Assembly (NCBI GenBank): GCA_045646385.1
Contig: JAZRKQ010000004.1
Span: 1-36,896, forward strand
DNA: 36,896 nt
Origin: SIG455 sp045646385
GTDB taxonomy: Bacteria > Bacillota > Clostridia > UMGS1810
Direction: 5' to 3'
Under the pieces are notes generated by a model. That model ran no database searches and was not told where the DNA came from. It saw nothing but the letters and a program-made list of their open reading frames with translations. Positions 13,776-23,146 of the stretch are shown piece by piece. The stretch's first letter is position 1. Every line of letters begins with the position of its first letter. Position numbers and translations under genes: made by a program.

Positions 13776-15530
13776 TTAAATTATCTTAGTAACACCGCTG
13801 TATACAAGGCCTCTGTTACCATCAATTGTAACTACTGTGCCGCTTTTGAGTATTGCAAGCGCGTTTTTAGCACCTGTAATAACCGGAATATCAAGAGTCA
13901 TTCCTACAATTGCCGCATGAGTTGCCATACCCTCGCTCTCAGTAATAACACCTGACGCTTTTTTAAGGATTGGCAAAAGTTCGTTGCTGGTCTGGTCAAT
14001 TACTAAAATGTCTCCATCATTAAAGTCGTGTATAGCCTCTTCAGCAGAATGAGCCACACACAAAGGTGCTGAAACAGACTTACCTGTAACAGACTTACCC
14101 TCTACAAGCACATGGCCCACAAGGTGTGCCTTTAATGTGTTTGTAGTTCCGCTTACACCAACAGGGATACCGCCTGTAATAACAACAAGGTCGCCGTTTT
14201 TAACACAACCCGTTTCAAGTGCACAGTCAACAGCGTGTTCAAACAAATCGTCCGTAGTGTCCTGCTCCTGACTCATAACAGGAACAACACCCCACGACAT
14301 TGCCAGTTGATAATAAACTTTTTTCTCTGTTGTAGTACCTATAATCGGGCACGGCGGACGATAACTTGATATCATTCGCGCTGTATCGCCTGATTTGGTA
14401 ACGGTTATAATTGCAGTAGCACCAAGGTCCATTGCAGTAGTACACGTAGCGTGAGAAATAGCGTTTGTTATATTTGGTGTAGAAGAAACTGCCTGCATAC
14501 GGAAATTTGCCTGATAGTCAATGCTTTCTTCTGTTTTTTCTGCAATTTTCGCCATCGCTTTAAGACTTTCTACGGGGAATTTACCCACAGCAGTTTCGCC
14601 TGATAACATAAGCGCGCTGGTTCCATCGTATACTGCATTTGCAATATCTGTTGTTTCCGCTCTTGTTGGACGCGGATTTCTTATCATAGAATCGAGCATC
14701 TGTGTTGCGGTAATAACTTTTTTGCCTGCTTTATAACATTTTTTGATAAGCATTTTCTGAATAGACGGCAAATCTTCAAAAGGAATTTCAACGCCCATAT
14801 CACCACGAGCAACCATTATACCTTCGCTGACGCGGATAATATCGTCAATGTTTGCAACTCCTTCGTGGTTTTCAATCTTGGCAATTATCTGTATATCATG
14901 GCCGTCATTTTCGTCTAAAATCTTGCGTATTTCCATAACGTCGTAAGCATTACGGACAAATGATGCAGCGATATAGTCAACGTCCTGCTTAATACCAAAT
15001 ATAATATCAGCCTTATCTTTTTCGCTCATATACGGCATTTTAATGGAGATACCGGGAATATTAATGCTCTTTTTATTCGAAAGCGTTCCCCCGTTAATAA
15101 CCTTACATACTATATTATTGCCCGAAATTTCTTTAACAGAAAGTTCAATAAGTCCGTCATCAATCAAAATTTTTGTTCCGGCGTTAAGTTCCTGAGGAAG
15201 TTTTGCATATGTGACAGACACTTTGGAGTCGTCGCCGGCCACCTCATCAGTAGTTAAAATAAATGTAGCACCGTTTTTCAAAACTGCACTTCCGCCTTCA
15301 AAATCTTTAATTCTAATTTCGGGGCCTTTGGTATCGAGCAGTAATGCAACGGGAAGGTCGAGTTCCTCACGAAGTTTTTTAAATTCGCCTATACGTTTGG
15401 CGTGTTCTTTATGGTCACCGTGAGAAAAATTTATACGTGCCACATTCATTCCGTTAATCATAAGTTGTTTAAGTACGTTAAGGTCGTTTGTTGCAGGACC
15501 TAATGTACATACTATTTTTGTTTTACGCAT
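13776..15530 (-). CDS. pyk: Pyruvate kinase with extra C-terminal phosphohistidine-like domain
   Basis: The last glycolytic enzyme: phosphoenolpyruvate plus ADP to pyruvate plus ATP. The 584-residue length equals the long Bacillus/Geobacillus form. Visible landmarks are INFSHGDHKEHAKR, the active-site segment IIAKIENHEGVANID, MVARGDMGVEIP, and ITATQMLDSMIRNPRPTRAE. The final 90 residues form the extra PEP-utiliser-type domain with ESEGMATHAAIVGMTLDIPV, including the conserved His. The ATG at 15530 has AAGAGTGAT upstream. It follows pfkA by 27 bases, the classic pfkA-pyk operon, and precedes the small membrane protein by 13. Confidence 0.97.
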   Translation of the reverse strand: MRKTKIVCTLGPATNDLNVLKQLMINGMNVARINFSHGDHKEHAKRIGEFKKLREELDLPVALLLDTKGPEIRIKDFEGGSAVLKNGATFILTTDEVAGDDSKVSVTYAKLPQELNAGTKILIDDGLIELSVKEISGNNIVCKVINGGTLSNKKSINIPGISIKMPYMSEKDKADIIFGIKQDVDYIAASFVRNAYDVMEIRKILDENDGHDIQIIAKIENHEGVANIDDIIRVSEGIMVARGDMGVEIPFEDLPSIQKMLIKKCYKAGKKVITATQMLDSMIRNPRPTRAETTDIANAVYDGTSALMLSGETAVGKFPVESLKAMAKIAEKTEESIDYQANFRMQAVSSTPNITNAISHATCTTAMDLGATAIITVTKSGDTARMISSYRPPCPIIGTTTEKKVYYQLAMSWGVVPVMSQEQDTTDDLFEHAVDCALETGCVKNGDLVVITGGIPVGVSGTTNTLKAHLVGHVLVEGKSVTGKSVSAPLCVAHSAEEAIHDFNDGDILVIDQTSNELLPILKKASGVITESEGMATHAAIVGMTLDIPVITGAKNALAILKSGTVVTIDGNRGLVYSGVTKII

Positions 15531-15557
15531 TTTAAATGATCACTCTTTCAATTTAGA

Positions 15558-16526
15558 TTATATAGAAAGTCTTGCCGCCATGTCGAGTGCTTTCTCGTCA
15601 ATAGTTTTTTTCATATTAAGTGCTTCTGTAATTTCTATATCGGTAACAGCACCGTGTTGTGTAACAATTACACGATTTCCGATACCTTGGTTAATAAGTT
15701 CAACCGCATGATACCCCATACGACTTGCCATAACTCTGTCGCGCAGTGATGGTGAACCGCCTCTCTGCATATGTCCAAGTGTAGTAGCACGTGTTTCCAT
15801 ACCGGTTTTTTCTTCTATAATTTTTGCCATTTCAGTTGAACCGCCTATACCTTCTGCAACTATTACAATATAGTGCTTCTTACCGCGATTTCTACCGTCT
15901 ATAATGCTGCGTATAATATCATCAAGTTCAAAATCCTTTTCGGGAATAAGCAATTTTTCTGCTCCGCTTGCAACTGCAACATTCAATGCAATATAACCTG
16001 CAGATCTGCCCATAACTTCGATAAGGTTACATCTTTCGTGGCTGGTGGCAGTATCTCTGATTTTATCAATGGCATCCATAGCAGTATTCATAGCAGTATC
16101 GTAACCCAATGTATAGTCACTGCAACCGATATCATTATCGATTGTAGCAGGAATACCAATCACCGGAACACCCATCTCTGCAAGTTCGCGCGCTCCACGA
16201 AATGATCCGTCACCGCCGATAACAACAAGCGCATCCATACCATAGAGCGAAGCCATTTCTGCTGCTCTTTTTACACCCTCCGGAGTTGTAAATTCTTTAC
16301 AGCGTGCAGTCTGCAAAACTGTACCGCCTCTCTGGATAATATCAGATACATCACGGGCACTCATTTTATTGATTTCTCCGTTTAAAAGTCCTCGAAATCC
16401 TCTTTGAATGCCTAAAACTTTCATATCATAACTGAGCGCACATCTTGTAACTGCACGTATAGCGGCATTCATGCCCGGCGCATCGCCTCCGCTTGTAAGA
16501 ATACCAATAGTTTTTGTTTTGCTCAT
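15558..16526 (-). CDS. pfkA: ATP-dependent 6-phosphofructokinase
   Basis: PfkA phosphorylates fructose-6-phosphate to fructose-1,6-bisphosphate, the committed step of glycolysis. The 322-residue sequence has GILTSGGDAPGMNAAIRAV, VVIGGDGSFRGA, the catalytic TIDNDIGCSDYTLGYDTA, EVMGRSAGYIAL and LGHMQRGGSPS. Gly in GGDGS is the ATP-type residue; pyrophosphate enzymes have Asp there. The residue before TIDND is Ala (PATIDND) rather than the Gly of E. coli PfkA or the Lys of pyrophosphate enzymes. ATG at 16526 with GGAGG 8 bases upstream. It is 24 bases after the Cys-rich small protein and upstream of pyk. Confidence 0.96.
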   Translation of the reverse strand: MSKTKTIGILTSGGDAPGMNAAIRAVTRCALSYDMKVLGIQRGFRGLLNGEINKMSARDVSDIIQRGGTVLQTARCKEFTTPEGVKRAAEMASLYGMDALVVIGGDGSFRGARELAEMGVPVIGIPATIDNDIGCSDYTLGYDTAMNTAMDAIDKIRDTATSHERCNLIEVMGRSAGYIALNVAVASGAEKLLIPEKDFELDDIIRSIIDGRNRGKKHYIVIVAEGIGGSTEMAKIIEEKTGMETRATTLGHMQRGGSPSLRDRVMASRMGYHAVELINQGIGNRVIVTQHGAVTDIEITEALNMKKTIDEKALDMAARLSI

Positions 16527-16550
16527 CTTTTCGTCCTCCGTATATAATGT

Positions 16551-16748
16551 TTAAAAATTAGCATCTATAATAAGTGTAAGGGCCTGCTGCACCTCGGGTT
16601 CAGGCACAAGCAATTCACAGCAATCGCAAGAGGATTCCTCCTGACACCGTATTGAACGCATCTTAACGATAATATTGTTCTTCTCCAGTAATTGCTGCAC
16701 ACTCAGGGCAATCTGTTTACTCTGAGCCATGTATACAACTGTCCACAT
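16551..16748 (-). CDS. Small Cys-rich protein between dnaE and pfkA (DUF2007-like)
   Basis: I chose the ATG at 16748 (65 residues), with GGAG 6-7 bases upstream; an ATG four codons earlier overlaps that site. The sequence MWTVVYMAQSKQIALSVQQL with a C-terminal ELLVPEPEVQQALTLI matches a short alpha/beta protein family often found upstream of pfkA in Clostridia. Members are sometimes mislabelled glutamate decarboxylase and are related to DUF2007 'signal-transducing' proteins. The middle loop here carries four cysteines (C35, C41, C43, C44). Function is unknown; a regulatory role for glycolysis is speculation from position. Confidence 0.8.
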   Translation of the reverse strand: MWTVVYMAQSKQIALSVQQLLEKNNIIVKMRSIRCQEESSCDCCELLVPEPEVQQALTLIIDANF

Positions 16749-16882
16749 ATAAATCTCCATTTCTTTTTATGTCTTCACATATCTAACAGGTCTCAAACAA
16801 AACCCCATATTATATTATCCTAATATATGACAAAAATCAATAGTAATTTTCAATAATTATTACATTATATGTGTATTTTTTA

Positions 16883-19800
16883 TTACTTAATTGCAACTGA
16901 ACTGTCACCGAATGCATTGATAAGTTCATTTACAAGTTGATTTGTGAGTTCAACACTGTTTTGTGCTTCTGATTTAATTATATCTCCCGTATCGGCAAAA
17001 TATATACATAAAGGAACAGTTCCTTTGTATTTAGATGTGATTTTAAGTACAGAGTTGAGTTGTGCCCTGCTTTTTATCTTTACAAACAGTTTTTCTGCTT
17101 TAGGGATTTTAAGTTCATCCAAATCATAGACTTCTTTTAGTATAACAATTGTTTTTCCGTCGTCTTCACGGCTGACAATTCCATCAATGCAAACGGCTTT
17201 GCCCTCTGTAAGCACATCGTTAAGGCGCATAAGTGTATTTGAAAACACCAACACCTCTACAGACGCATACAAATCTTCTAAAACAAGTGTAGACATAACA
17301 GCGCCTTTTTTAGTCCGTCGGTCATGACGAGAAGCGATTATTCCGCAAATGCGGATAGATTCATCATCATTATTTTCGCTCTCTATAACCTCGTATATAC
17401 CGGTTTTCTGTAAAATTTTCATAGCAAGTCTGTAGTCGTCTAAAGGATGACCGCTTAAATACAATCCGGTGGCTTCTTTTTCGTAATTCAGCCTCGTAGA
17501 CGAAATAAAGTCATGCTCCTGTTCAAAACTAAGTCCGCCGGACACATCAGTAGCCGCAATTTCGTCAAACCAGGACATCTGCCCTATAGACTCACCTTTT
17601 GCTTTTTGAAGATAATGCTCTGTCAGTTTTTCGCAGTTTAAACAGAGTACACGTCTGTTTGAATAAAGATTGTCAAACGCACCGCTTTTGATTAAGGAAT
17701 CAACACTTCTCTTACTTATATCATAATGCGCCATCCTTTGTAAAAAGTCTTCGAAGTTCACAAAACGGCCATTATCAGCACGCTCATGTTCTATATTTTC
17801 AGCAAGATTTATGCCCACACCTTTGATTGACGAAAGCGGAAAACGAATATTATTATCTTCAACAGAGAAATCTGCCATACTCTTATTTATATCGGGTGGC
17901 AGAATAGATACACCATATCTTGAAAAGTCCGAAATATATCTTGGAAGTTTACTGCCCGTGCCATCCATTAAGTTCTTTAAAAGAGCCGCCAAAAATTGAG
18001 CAGGATAGTGACACTTCAAATAAGCCGTTCTGTATGCAATATAAGCATATGCAGCAGCGTGTGATTTGTTGAAAGCATAGTTGGCAAAAGCCATAAGTTC
18101 ATCAAATATCTGCTGTGCAGTTTTTTTATCTATGCCTTTTTGGGCACATCCGCAAATAAATATATCTCGCTCTTTTTCCATAACGTCGTGCTTTTTCTTA
18201 GCCATTGCACGGCGTACAAGGTCAGCACGTCCCGAAGAATACCCCGCCAAAGACGAAACGATTTTCATAACCTGCTCCTGATATACTATCATTCCGCTCG
18301 TTTCTTCTAAAATAGGTTTTAAAAGTTCGTGCTTATACCGGATTTTAGATGGGTCTTCACGCACAGCAATATAAAGCGGTATCTGGTCCATAGGTCCCGG
18401 TCGATACATAGATATAGCCATAATAATGTCTTCAAATTTATTTGGTTTCATACGGCGCAGAAAACTCTGCATACCTCTGCTTTCAAGTTGAAATACTCCG
18501 TCAGTTTCACCGCGTGATATAAGTTCGTATGTTTCTTGATCATCAAGCGTAACGGTTTCAATATCTATTTTTCCGCCTGTAGTATTTTCTATAAGTTTTA
18601 CAGCGTCGTGTATAACAGTAAGGTTTCTTAACCCCAGAAAGTCTACCTTTAACAAGCCTAATTTTTCAAGTATATTCATAGGATACTGCGTTAAAAGTCC
18701 TTTTTCAGCGGTTTGCACAGGGATATAGTTAAACAAATTTTTGTCAGCAATAACAACACCGCTTGCGTGGGTGGACACATTACGCGGAAATCCTTCAAGC
18801 GACATAGCAGTATCTATAAGTTTTTTTGTAGTATCAGAACTTTTATACATATCCGCCAGTTGTGGAGATTGTTTAAGCGCACTTTCAATAGTTATGTTAA
18901 GAGCACGCGGAATAAGTTTAGCCGTTTTGTCCACCTCAGGCAATGGTACATCCATTACTCTGCCGACATCACGTATTGCAGCACGTGCGGCAAGTGTACC
19001 GAATGTACCAATATTGGCAACATTAAGTGTTCCGTACTTTTCACGCACATAATCAATAACCTCGTCACGGCGAAGATAGCAAAAATCTATATCAATATCG
19101 GGCATGGTAATACGCTCAGGATTTAAAAACCTTTCAAAAATCAAGCCGAATTTTATAGGGTCTACTTGTGTGATATTGAGTGTATATGATACCAGACTGC
19201 CTGCGGCACTTCCTCTACCGGGACCTACGGTAATGCCATTATCCCTTGCATATCGGACAAAATCCCACACTATAAGGAAATAGTCGGTATATCCCATATT
19301 ATCTATAGTTTCAAGTTCGTATTTAAGGCGCTGTATAATCTCGTCTGTCAGTTCCCCGTATTTTTTTCTTGCTCCGTCTATGCAAAGACGTTTAAGATAC
19401 TCTTTATTCTCTACACCCGCTGAGTTTTCAAATTTGGGCAGAAACGTTTTATCAAAATCAAGTTCAAGATTGCACATATCCGAAACTTTTTGGGTGTTTG
19501 AAACTGCATCTGGATACTTTAAAAAAAGTTCAGCCATTTCATCAGCAGTTTTTAAATAAAATTCGTCCGCAGTGAATTTAAGTCTGTCGGCATCGTATAT
19601 CTTTTTGCCTGTCTGTATACACGTTAACACATCCTGCTGAAATGCATCGCTTTTATCTACATAATGCACATCATTAGTACAGATTAGCGGAATATTTAAT
19701 TTATCCGCAAGTTCGGACAGCATTGGCAAAACAGTAAGTTCCTCATCAAGTCCGTGATTTTGTATTTCTATATAAAAATTGCCCTCGCCGTAGATTGATA

Positions 19801-20281
19801 AGAGTTTTTTTGCAATGGTCTCCGCTTTGGCATTGTCGCCTTTAGCAAGTGCTGAGGGGATTTCGCCTCTGAGGCACGCAGAAAGAGCGACCACACCTTC
19901 GCTGTGTTTTTGCAAAAGTTCATAATCTACACGGGGCTTATAGTAATATCCATCTATAAATCCAAGCGACGACAAAGCCATAATATTTTTATACCCCTGT
20001 TCGTTTTTGGCAAGGAGTACAAGGTGATAGTATTTGTCGTCATTATCTTTATCAAATCTCGATTTCGGTGCAGTATATACCTCGCAACCGATTATAGGTT
20101 TAATTCCGTATTTTTTTGCAGCAAGGTAAAAATCTATAACACCATACATAGTACCATGGTCAGTTACAGCAAGTGATTTAAAGCCGCACTCAGCCGCACG
20201 TGCAACAAGTTTATCTATGCCTGCCGCGCCGTCCAGTAAACTGTATTCAGTATGAACATGCAAATGAGTAAAGCCCGTCAC
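16883..20281 (-). CDS. dnaE: DNA polymerase III alpha subunit DnaE
   Basis: A replicative C-family polymerase of 1132 residues. The N-terminal PHP domain starts THLHVHTEYSLLDGAAGIDK. The polymerase core has GPGRGSAAGSLVSYTL and the catalytic PDIDIDF. Then come a helix-hairpin-helix region (SSIKGVGINLAENIE, about 830) and an OB-fold domain near 985-1065 (ICGIIASRHDRRTKKGAVMSTLVLED). There is no exonuclease insertion, so this is DnaE, not PolC. The GTG start at 20281 has GAGGTG 7 bases upstream and follows whiA by 12 bases. It is followed by 134 bases with no gene before the small protein upstream of pfkA. Confidence 0.97.
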   Translation of the reverse strand: MTGFTHLHVHTEYSLLDGAAGIDKLVARAAECGFKSLAVTDHGTMYGVIDFYLAAKKYGIKPIIGCEVYTAPKSRFDKDNDDKYYHLVLLAKNEQGYKNIMALSSLGFIDGYYYKPRVDYELLQKHSEGVVALSACLRGEIPSALAKGDNAKAETIAKKLLSIYGEGNFYIEIQNHGLDEELTVLPMLSELADKLNIPLICTNDVHYVDKSDAFQQDVLTCIQTGKKIYDADRLKFTADEFYLKTADEMAELFLKYPDAVSNTQKVSDMCNLELDFDKTFLPKFENSAGVENKEYLKRLCIDGARKKYGELTDEIIQRLKYELETIDNMGYTDYFLIVWDFVRYARDNGITVGPGRGSAAGSLVSYTLNITQVDPIKFGLIFERFLNPERITMPDIDIDFCYLRRDEVIDYVREKYGTLNVANIGTFGTLAARAAIRDVGRVMDVPLPEVDKTAKLIPRALNITIESALKQSPQLADMYKSSDTTKKLIDTAMSLEGFPRNVSTHASGVVIADKNLFNYIPVQTAEKGLLTQYPMNILEKLGLLKVDFLGLRNLTVIHDAVKLIENTTGGKIDIETVTLDDQETYELISRGETDGVFQLESRGMQSFLRRMKPNKFEDIIMAISMYRPGPMDQIPLYIAVREDPSKIRYKHELLKPILEETSGMIVYQEQVMKIVSSLAGYSSGRADLVRRAMAKKKHDVMEKERDIFICGCAQKGIDKKTAQQIFDELMAFANYAFNKSHAAAYAYIAYRTAYLKCHYPAQFLAALLKNLMDGTGSKLPRYISDFSRYGVSILPPDINKSMADFSVEDNNIRFPLSSIKGVGINLAENIEHERADNGRFVNFEDFLQRMAHYDISKRSVDSLIKSGAFDNLYSNRRVLCLNCEKLTEHYLQKAKGESIGQMSWFDEIAATDVSGGLSFEQEHDFISSTRLNYEKEATGLYLSGHPLDDYRLAMKILQKTGIYEVIESENNDDESIRICGIIASRHDRRTKKGAVMSTLVLEDLYASVEVLVFSNTLMRLNDVLTEGKAVCIDGIVSREDDGKTIVILKEVYDLDELKIPKAEKLFVKIKSRAQLNSVLKITSKYKGTVPLCIYFADTGDIIKSEAQNSVELTNQLVNELINAFGDSSVAIK

Positions 20282-20293
20282 CTGATATCACCT

Positions 20294-21226
20294 CTAATCT
20301 TCGTACATCTCGGAAATTTCCACAATCTTGCGCAACCTGTGGTTTACACCCGATTTACCAATTGCGGGAACAAGCATCTGACCTATTTCCGTAAGGCTCA
20401 TCTCGCTGTTTTCAAGTCTGAGTTCCGCCACCTGACGCAGTTGCTCAGGCAAGTTTGAAAACACACCCTTACGCATAAGTTTTTCAATAGCCGCTATCTG
20501 CTTTGATGCGGCAGAGATTGTTTTGTCCAGATTTGCCATATCACAATTCATACGGCGGTTGGCATCGTTTCTAAGTTCTTTATATATGCGGGTGTTCTGG
20601 TACTCCATAACTGCATTTGAAGCACCCATAAGTGCAAGAACATCACCGATTTCTTCACTATTTTTAAAATACATTACATAATTCGATTTACGCACCACAG
20701 TTTTTGAATTAAGGCCAAAGTCAGAAAGCAGTTTCCCGAACTGCGTATGCAGTCTATAACGGTGGGTAACAAACTCTAAATGATAGTTTTTTTCGGGGTT
20801 TATCATAGCCCCCGCCGCAATAAACGCACCACGTATAAATGCTTTTTTACAGCATTTTTTATCCATCAATTCAAGATTAAGCGTGATACCTAAAATTTTG
20901 TCTATATGTGCATTGTTAGGAATTAAATCCAATGTTTTAAGTATTTTAAGTATATCCTCATCGCCTTTAACACATACGTTGTAACTGCTGCTTTTATTTT
21001 TGCTGATAAGGATTTTTGAATTTATGTCAAAAACAAATTTTATAAGGTCGTATACGCGCTTCGCCACTTTTGCGTTTTCTGTAATAACCGAAAAAACATA
21101 TCCTTCCTTACCTTTTCTTAATCTTCCCGAAAACGCCACAACTGCAGAAAGTTCTGCACACGCACAGCACATATCACAAATTGGCAATATGGAAAGTTCG
21201 GATTTTAAGTCAGATGAAAAAGACAC
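20294..21226 (-). CDS. whiA: Sporulation/division transcription factor WhiA
   Basis: WhiA has an N-terminal LAGLIDADG homing-endonuclease-like fold and a C-terminal helix-turn-helix. In Streptomyces it controls sporulation septation; in Firmicutes it affects division and chromosome segregation. I chose the GTG at 21226 (310 residues) because the protein then begins MSFSSDLKSEL, the normal WhiA N-terminus, with AGGAGG 8 bases upstream; the GTG 9 bases earlier lies in that site. Visible landmarks are FIRGAFIAAGAMINPEKNYHLEF and, at the C-terminus, EIGQMLVPAIGKSGVNHRLRKI. Its usual upstream partners rapZ and yvcK are absent; murB directly precedes it. Confidence 0.95.
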   Translation of the reverse strand: MSFSSDLKSELSILPICDMCCACAELSAVVAFSGRLRKGKEGYVFSVITENAKVAKRVYDLIKFVFDINSKILISKNKSSSYNVCVKGDEDILKILKTLDLIPNNAHIDKILGITLNLELMDKKCCKKAFIRGAFIAAGAMINPEKNYHLEFVTHRYRLHTQFGKLLSDFGLNSKTVVRKSNYVMYFKNSEEIGDVLALMGASNAVMEYQNTRIYKELRNDANRRMNCDMANLDKTISAASKQIAAIEKLMRKGVFSNLPEQLRQVAELRLENSEMSLTEIGQMLVPAIGKSGVNHRLRKIVEISEMYED

Positions 21227-21252
21227 AGTATACACCTCCTTAAGCAGATGCG

Positions 21253-22155
21253 TTATTTGATATATCGCACCTCTGGTTCAAGTTTTACGTTAAATTTATT
21301 ATAAACTTCATTTTGTATATATTCAATAAGTGCAAGCACATCGGCGCAAGTGGCAGTTCCGTCACTCACTATAAAACCGCTGTGTTTTTCGGAAACCGAT
21401 GCACCGCCTATCTTATATCCTTTAAGACCTGCATCCTGAATAAGTTTACCTGCAAAGTGGCCTTCGGGACGTTTGAATGCAGAGCCGGCGCTCGGAAACT
21501 CAAGCGGTTGTTTAGCACGTCTTTGAGCATTCAGTTCAGACATTTGCGCACTTATAGAATCTTTATTGCCGTTTTTTAAAACAATAACAGACTCTAATAT
21601 AATATCGCCTTTTTGGAAAGCACTTTTTCTGTATCCGAAGCCGTGTTCTGCACCAGTTACTGTACATATATCGCCGTCAGCAGTCATATACGTTGTTTCG
21701 GTGACAACATCTTTCATCTCACCGCCGTAAGCACCGGCATTCATAACAACTGCTCCGCCCAATGTTCCGGGAATACCTGCGGCAAACTCAAAACCCGTAA
21801 GCGAGTTCTGCAATGCAACATTTGCTATACGTGAAAGTAATGCTCCGCATCTTGCAATGATTGTATTGCCAGAAACAACTACTTCGGAAAAGTTTTTTGC
21901 AAGTTTTATAACAACACCACGTATTCCGGAATCGTCCACCAATAAATTTGAACCGTTTCCGATAACTGTGTAACGTATGCCGTTTTCTTTCAAAATCATA
22001 ATGGTATCTTTAATTTGTTTTATATTTTCAGGCAACACCATAAAATCAGCATTACCCCCAATTTTAAAAGAGGTATGCTTATCCATGGGTTCGTCACAAA
22101 GTATTAATTTTTCATCAAGTACGCCTGAAAGCAACGAAAAAATATTGTTATCCAA
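21253..22155 (-). CDS. murB: UDP-N-acetylenolpyruvoylglucosamine reductase MurB
   Basis: This FAD enzyme reduces UDP-GlcNAc-enolpyruvate to UDP-MurNAc in peptidoglycan precursor synthesis. The 300-residue protein shows the FAD-binding GNGSNLLVDDSGIRGVVI (about 82-99), FAAGIPGTLGGAVVMNAGAY (about 124-143), YRKSAFQ, and the catalytic-serine segment PSAGSAFKRPEGHFAGKLI. The lysine-and-glutamate C-terminal part ends LEPEVRYIK. The start is TTG at 22155, with GGGGGT about 8 bases upstream and no nearby ATG. It lies 25 bases after the glucokinase stop and 26 bases before whiA. Confidence 0.95.
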   Translation of the reverse strand: MDNNIFSLLSGVLDEKLILCDEPMDKHTSFKIGGNADFMVLPENIKQIKDTIMILKENGIRYTVIGNGSNLLVDDSGIRGVVIKLAKNFSEVVVSGNTIIARCGALLSRIANVALQNSLTGFEFAAGIPGTLGGAVVMNAGAYGGEMKDVVTETTYMTADGDICTVTGAEHGFGYRKSAFQKGDIILESVIVLKNGNKDSISAQMSELNAQRRAKQPLEFPSAGSAFKRPEGHFAGKLIQDAGLKGYKIGGASVSEKHSGFIVSDGTATCADVLALIEYIQNEVYNKFNVKLEPEVRYIK

Positions 22156-22180
22156 GCCTATACCCCCATTACATTTACAA

Positions 22181-23128
22181 TTATTTATTAACTCCTAAAA
22201 GTGCCGCACCTACAATACCTGCATCATTGCCGAGTTTAGCAATACGTACATCACCAATCGGAACACCGTCCGAACTGCCGTAAACATATTTTTTAATGTA
22301 TTTGCGTAACGGTGCAATTAAAGTTTCGCCCTGTTTGCTGATACCCCCGCCTATAACTACAACCTCAGGTTGGAAGATATTCATTACACTTATAAGACCT
22401 TCGGCAATATAGCGTATATAATTATCTACTACATTTTTTGCAACTTTATCACCTTGTTCAGCAGCATCAAAAGCAATTTTGCCGTTTGCCTTACCGCCGT
22501 TTTCTGCAATAAGTTCATTAAGTATTGAATCAGGATTATCCTTTGCGGCACGTTCGGTATCACGTATTAAAGCGGTTGCAGAAGCGTATGCCTCCCAACA
22601 CCCATTACGACCGCAAGTACAATACTCACCATCCATAGACAACAGTATATGGCCAAGTTCGCCTGCAGCGCCGTTAAATCCGGTATAAATTTTTTTGTTT
22701 ATTACTACACCACCGCCTACACCTGTACCCAAGGTGATGGCTACAAAATTTTCCACATCTTCCTCTAACGCAAAAAATTCACCAAGTGCTGCACAGTTGG
22801 CGTCGTTCCCTAAATATACGGGCAAGCCGGTGCGCCCTGAAATATCAGGTCCTAACGGCATATACGGAACATCTAAGTTGTTGGAATATGTTACTATACC
22901 TTTTTTATCGTCAACAGAACCGGGACAGCCTATACCGATAGATTTGATATCGCTCATTTTGCAGCCGCCGTCAGAGGCAACCTTTTCGGCAATACCGATT
23001 ATGCCTTTGAGCATATTTTCATACGTACCTTTTGGTGTAGGAATACTGTCTTTTGCAACAATATTATACTTTTCGTCTACAAGACCTGCCTTTATGCCTG
23101 TTCCGCCTATATCTATACCGATATACAT
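22181..23128 (-). CDS. ROK family glucokinase
   Basis: Probable cytoplasmic ATP:glucose kinase feeding glycolysis. The 315-residue sequence has the phosphate-1 motif GIDIGGTGIKAG (4-15), LGNDANCAALGEF with the catalytic Asp, ITLGTGVGGGVVIN, and the ROK zinc/sugar signature GHILLSMDGEYCTCGRNGCW. The ATG at 23128 follows AAGGAG by 8 bases. It sits 18 bases after the PHP gene and before murB. ROK kinases of this length and motif set are usually glucokinases (GlkA/GlcK type), but N-acetylmannosamine or other hexose specificity cannot be excluded. Confidence 0.9.
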   Translation of the reverse strand: MYIGIDIGGTGIKAGLVDEKYNIVAKDSIPTPKGTYENMLKGIIGIAEKVASDGGCKMSDIKSIGIGCPGSVDDKKGIVTYSNNLDVPYMPLGPDISGRTGLPVYLGNDANCAALGEFFALEEDVENFVAITLGTGVGGGVVINKKIYTGFNGAAGELGHILLSMDGEYCTCGRNGCWEAYASATALIRDTERAAKDNPDSILNELIAENGGKANGKIAFDAAEQGDKVAKNVVDNYIRYIAEGLISVMNIFQPEVVVIGGGISKQGETLIAPLRKYIKKYVYGSSDGVPIGDVRIAKLGNDAGIVGAALLGVNK

Positions 23129-23146
23129 TATATTTTCTCCTTACTG

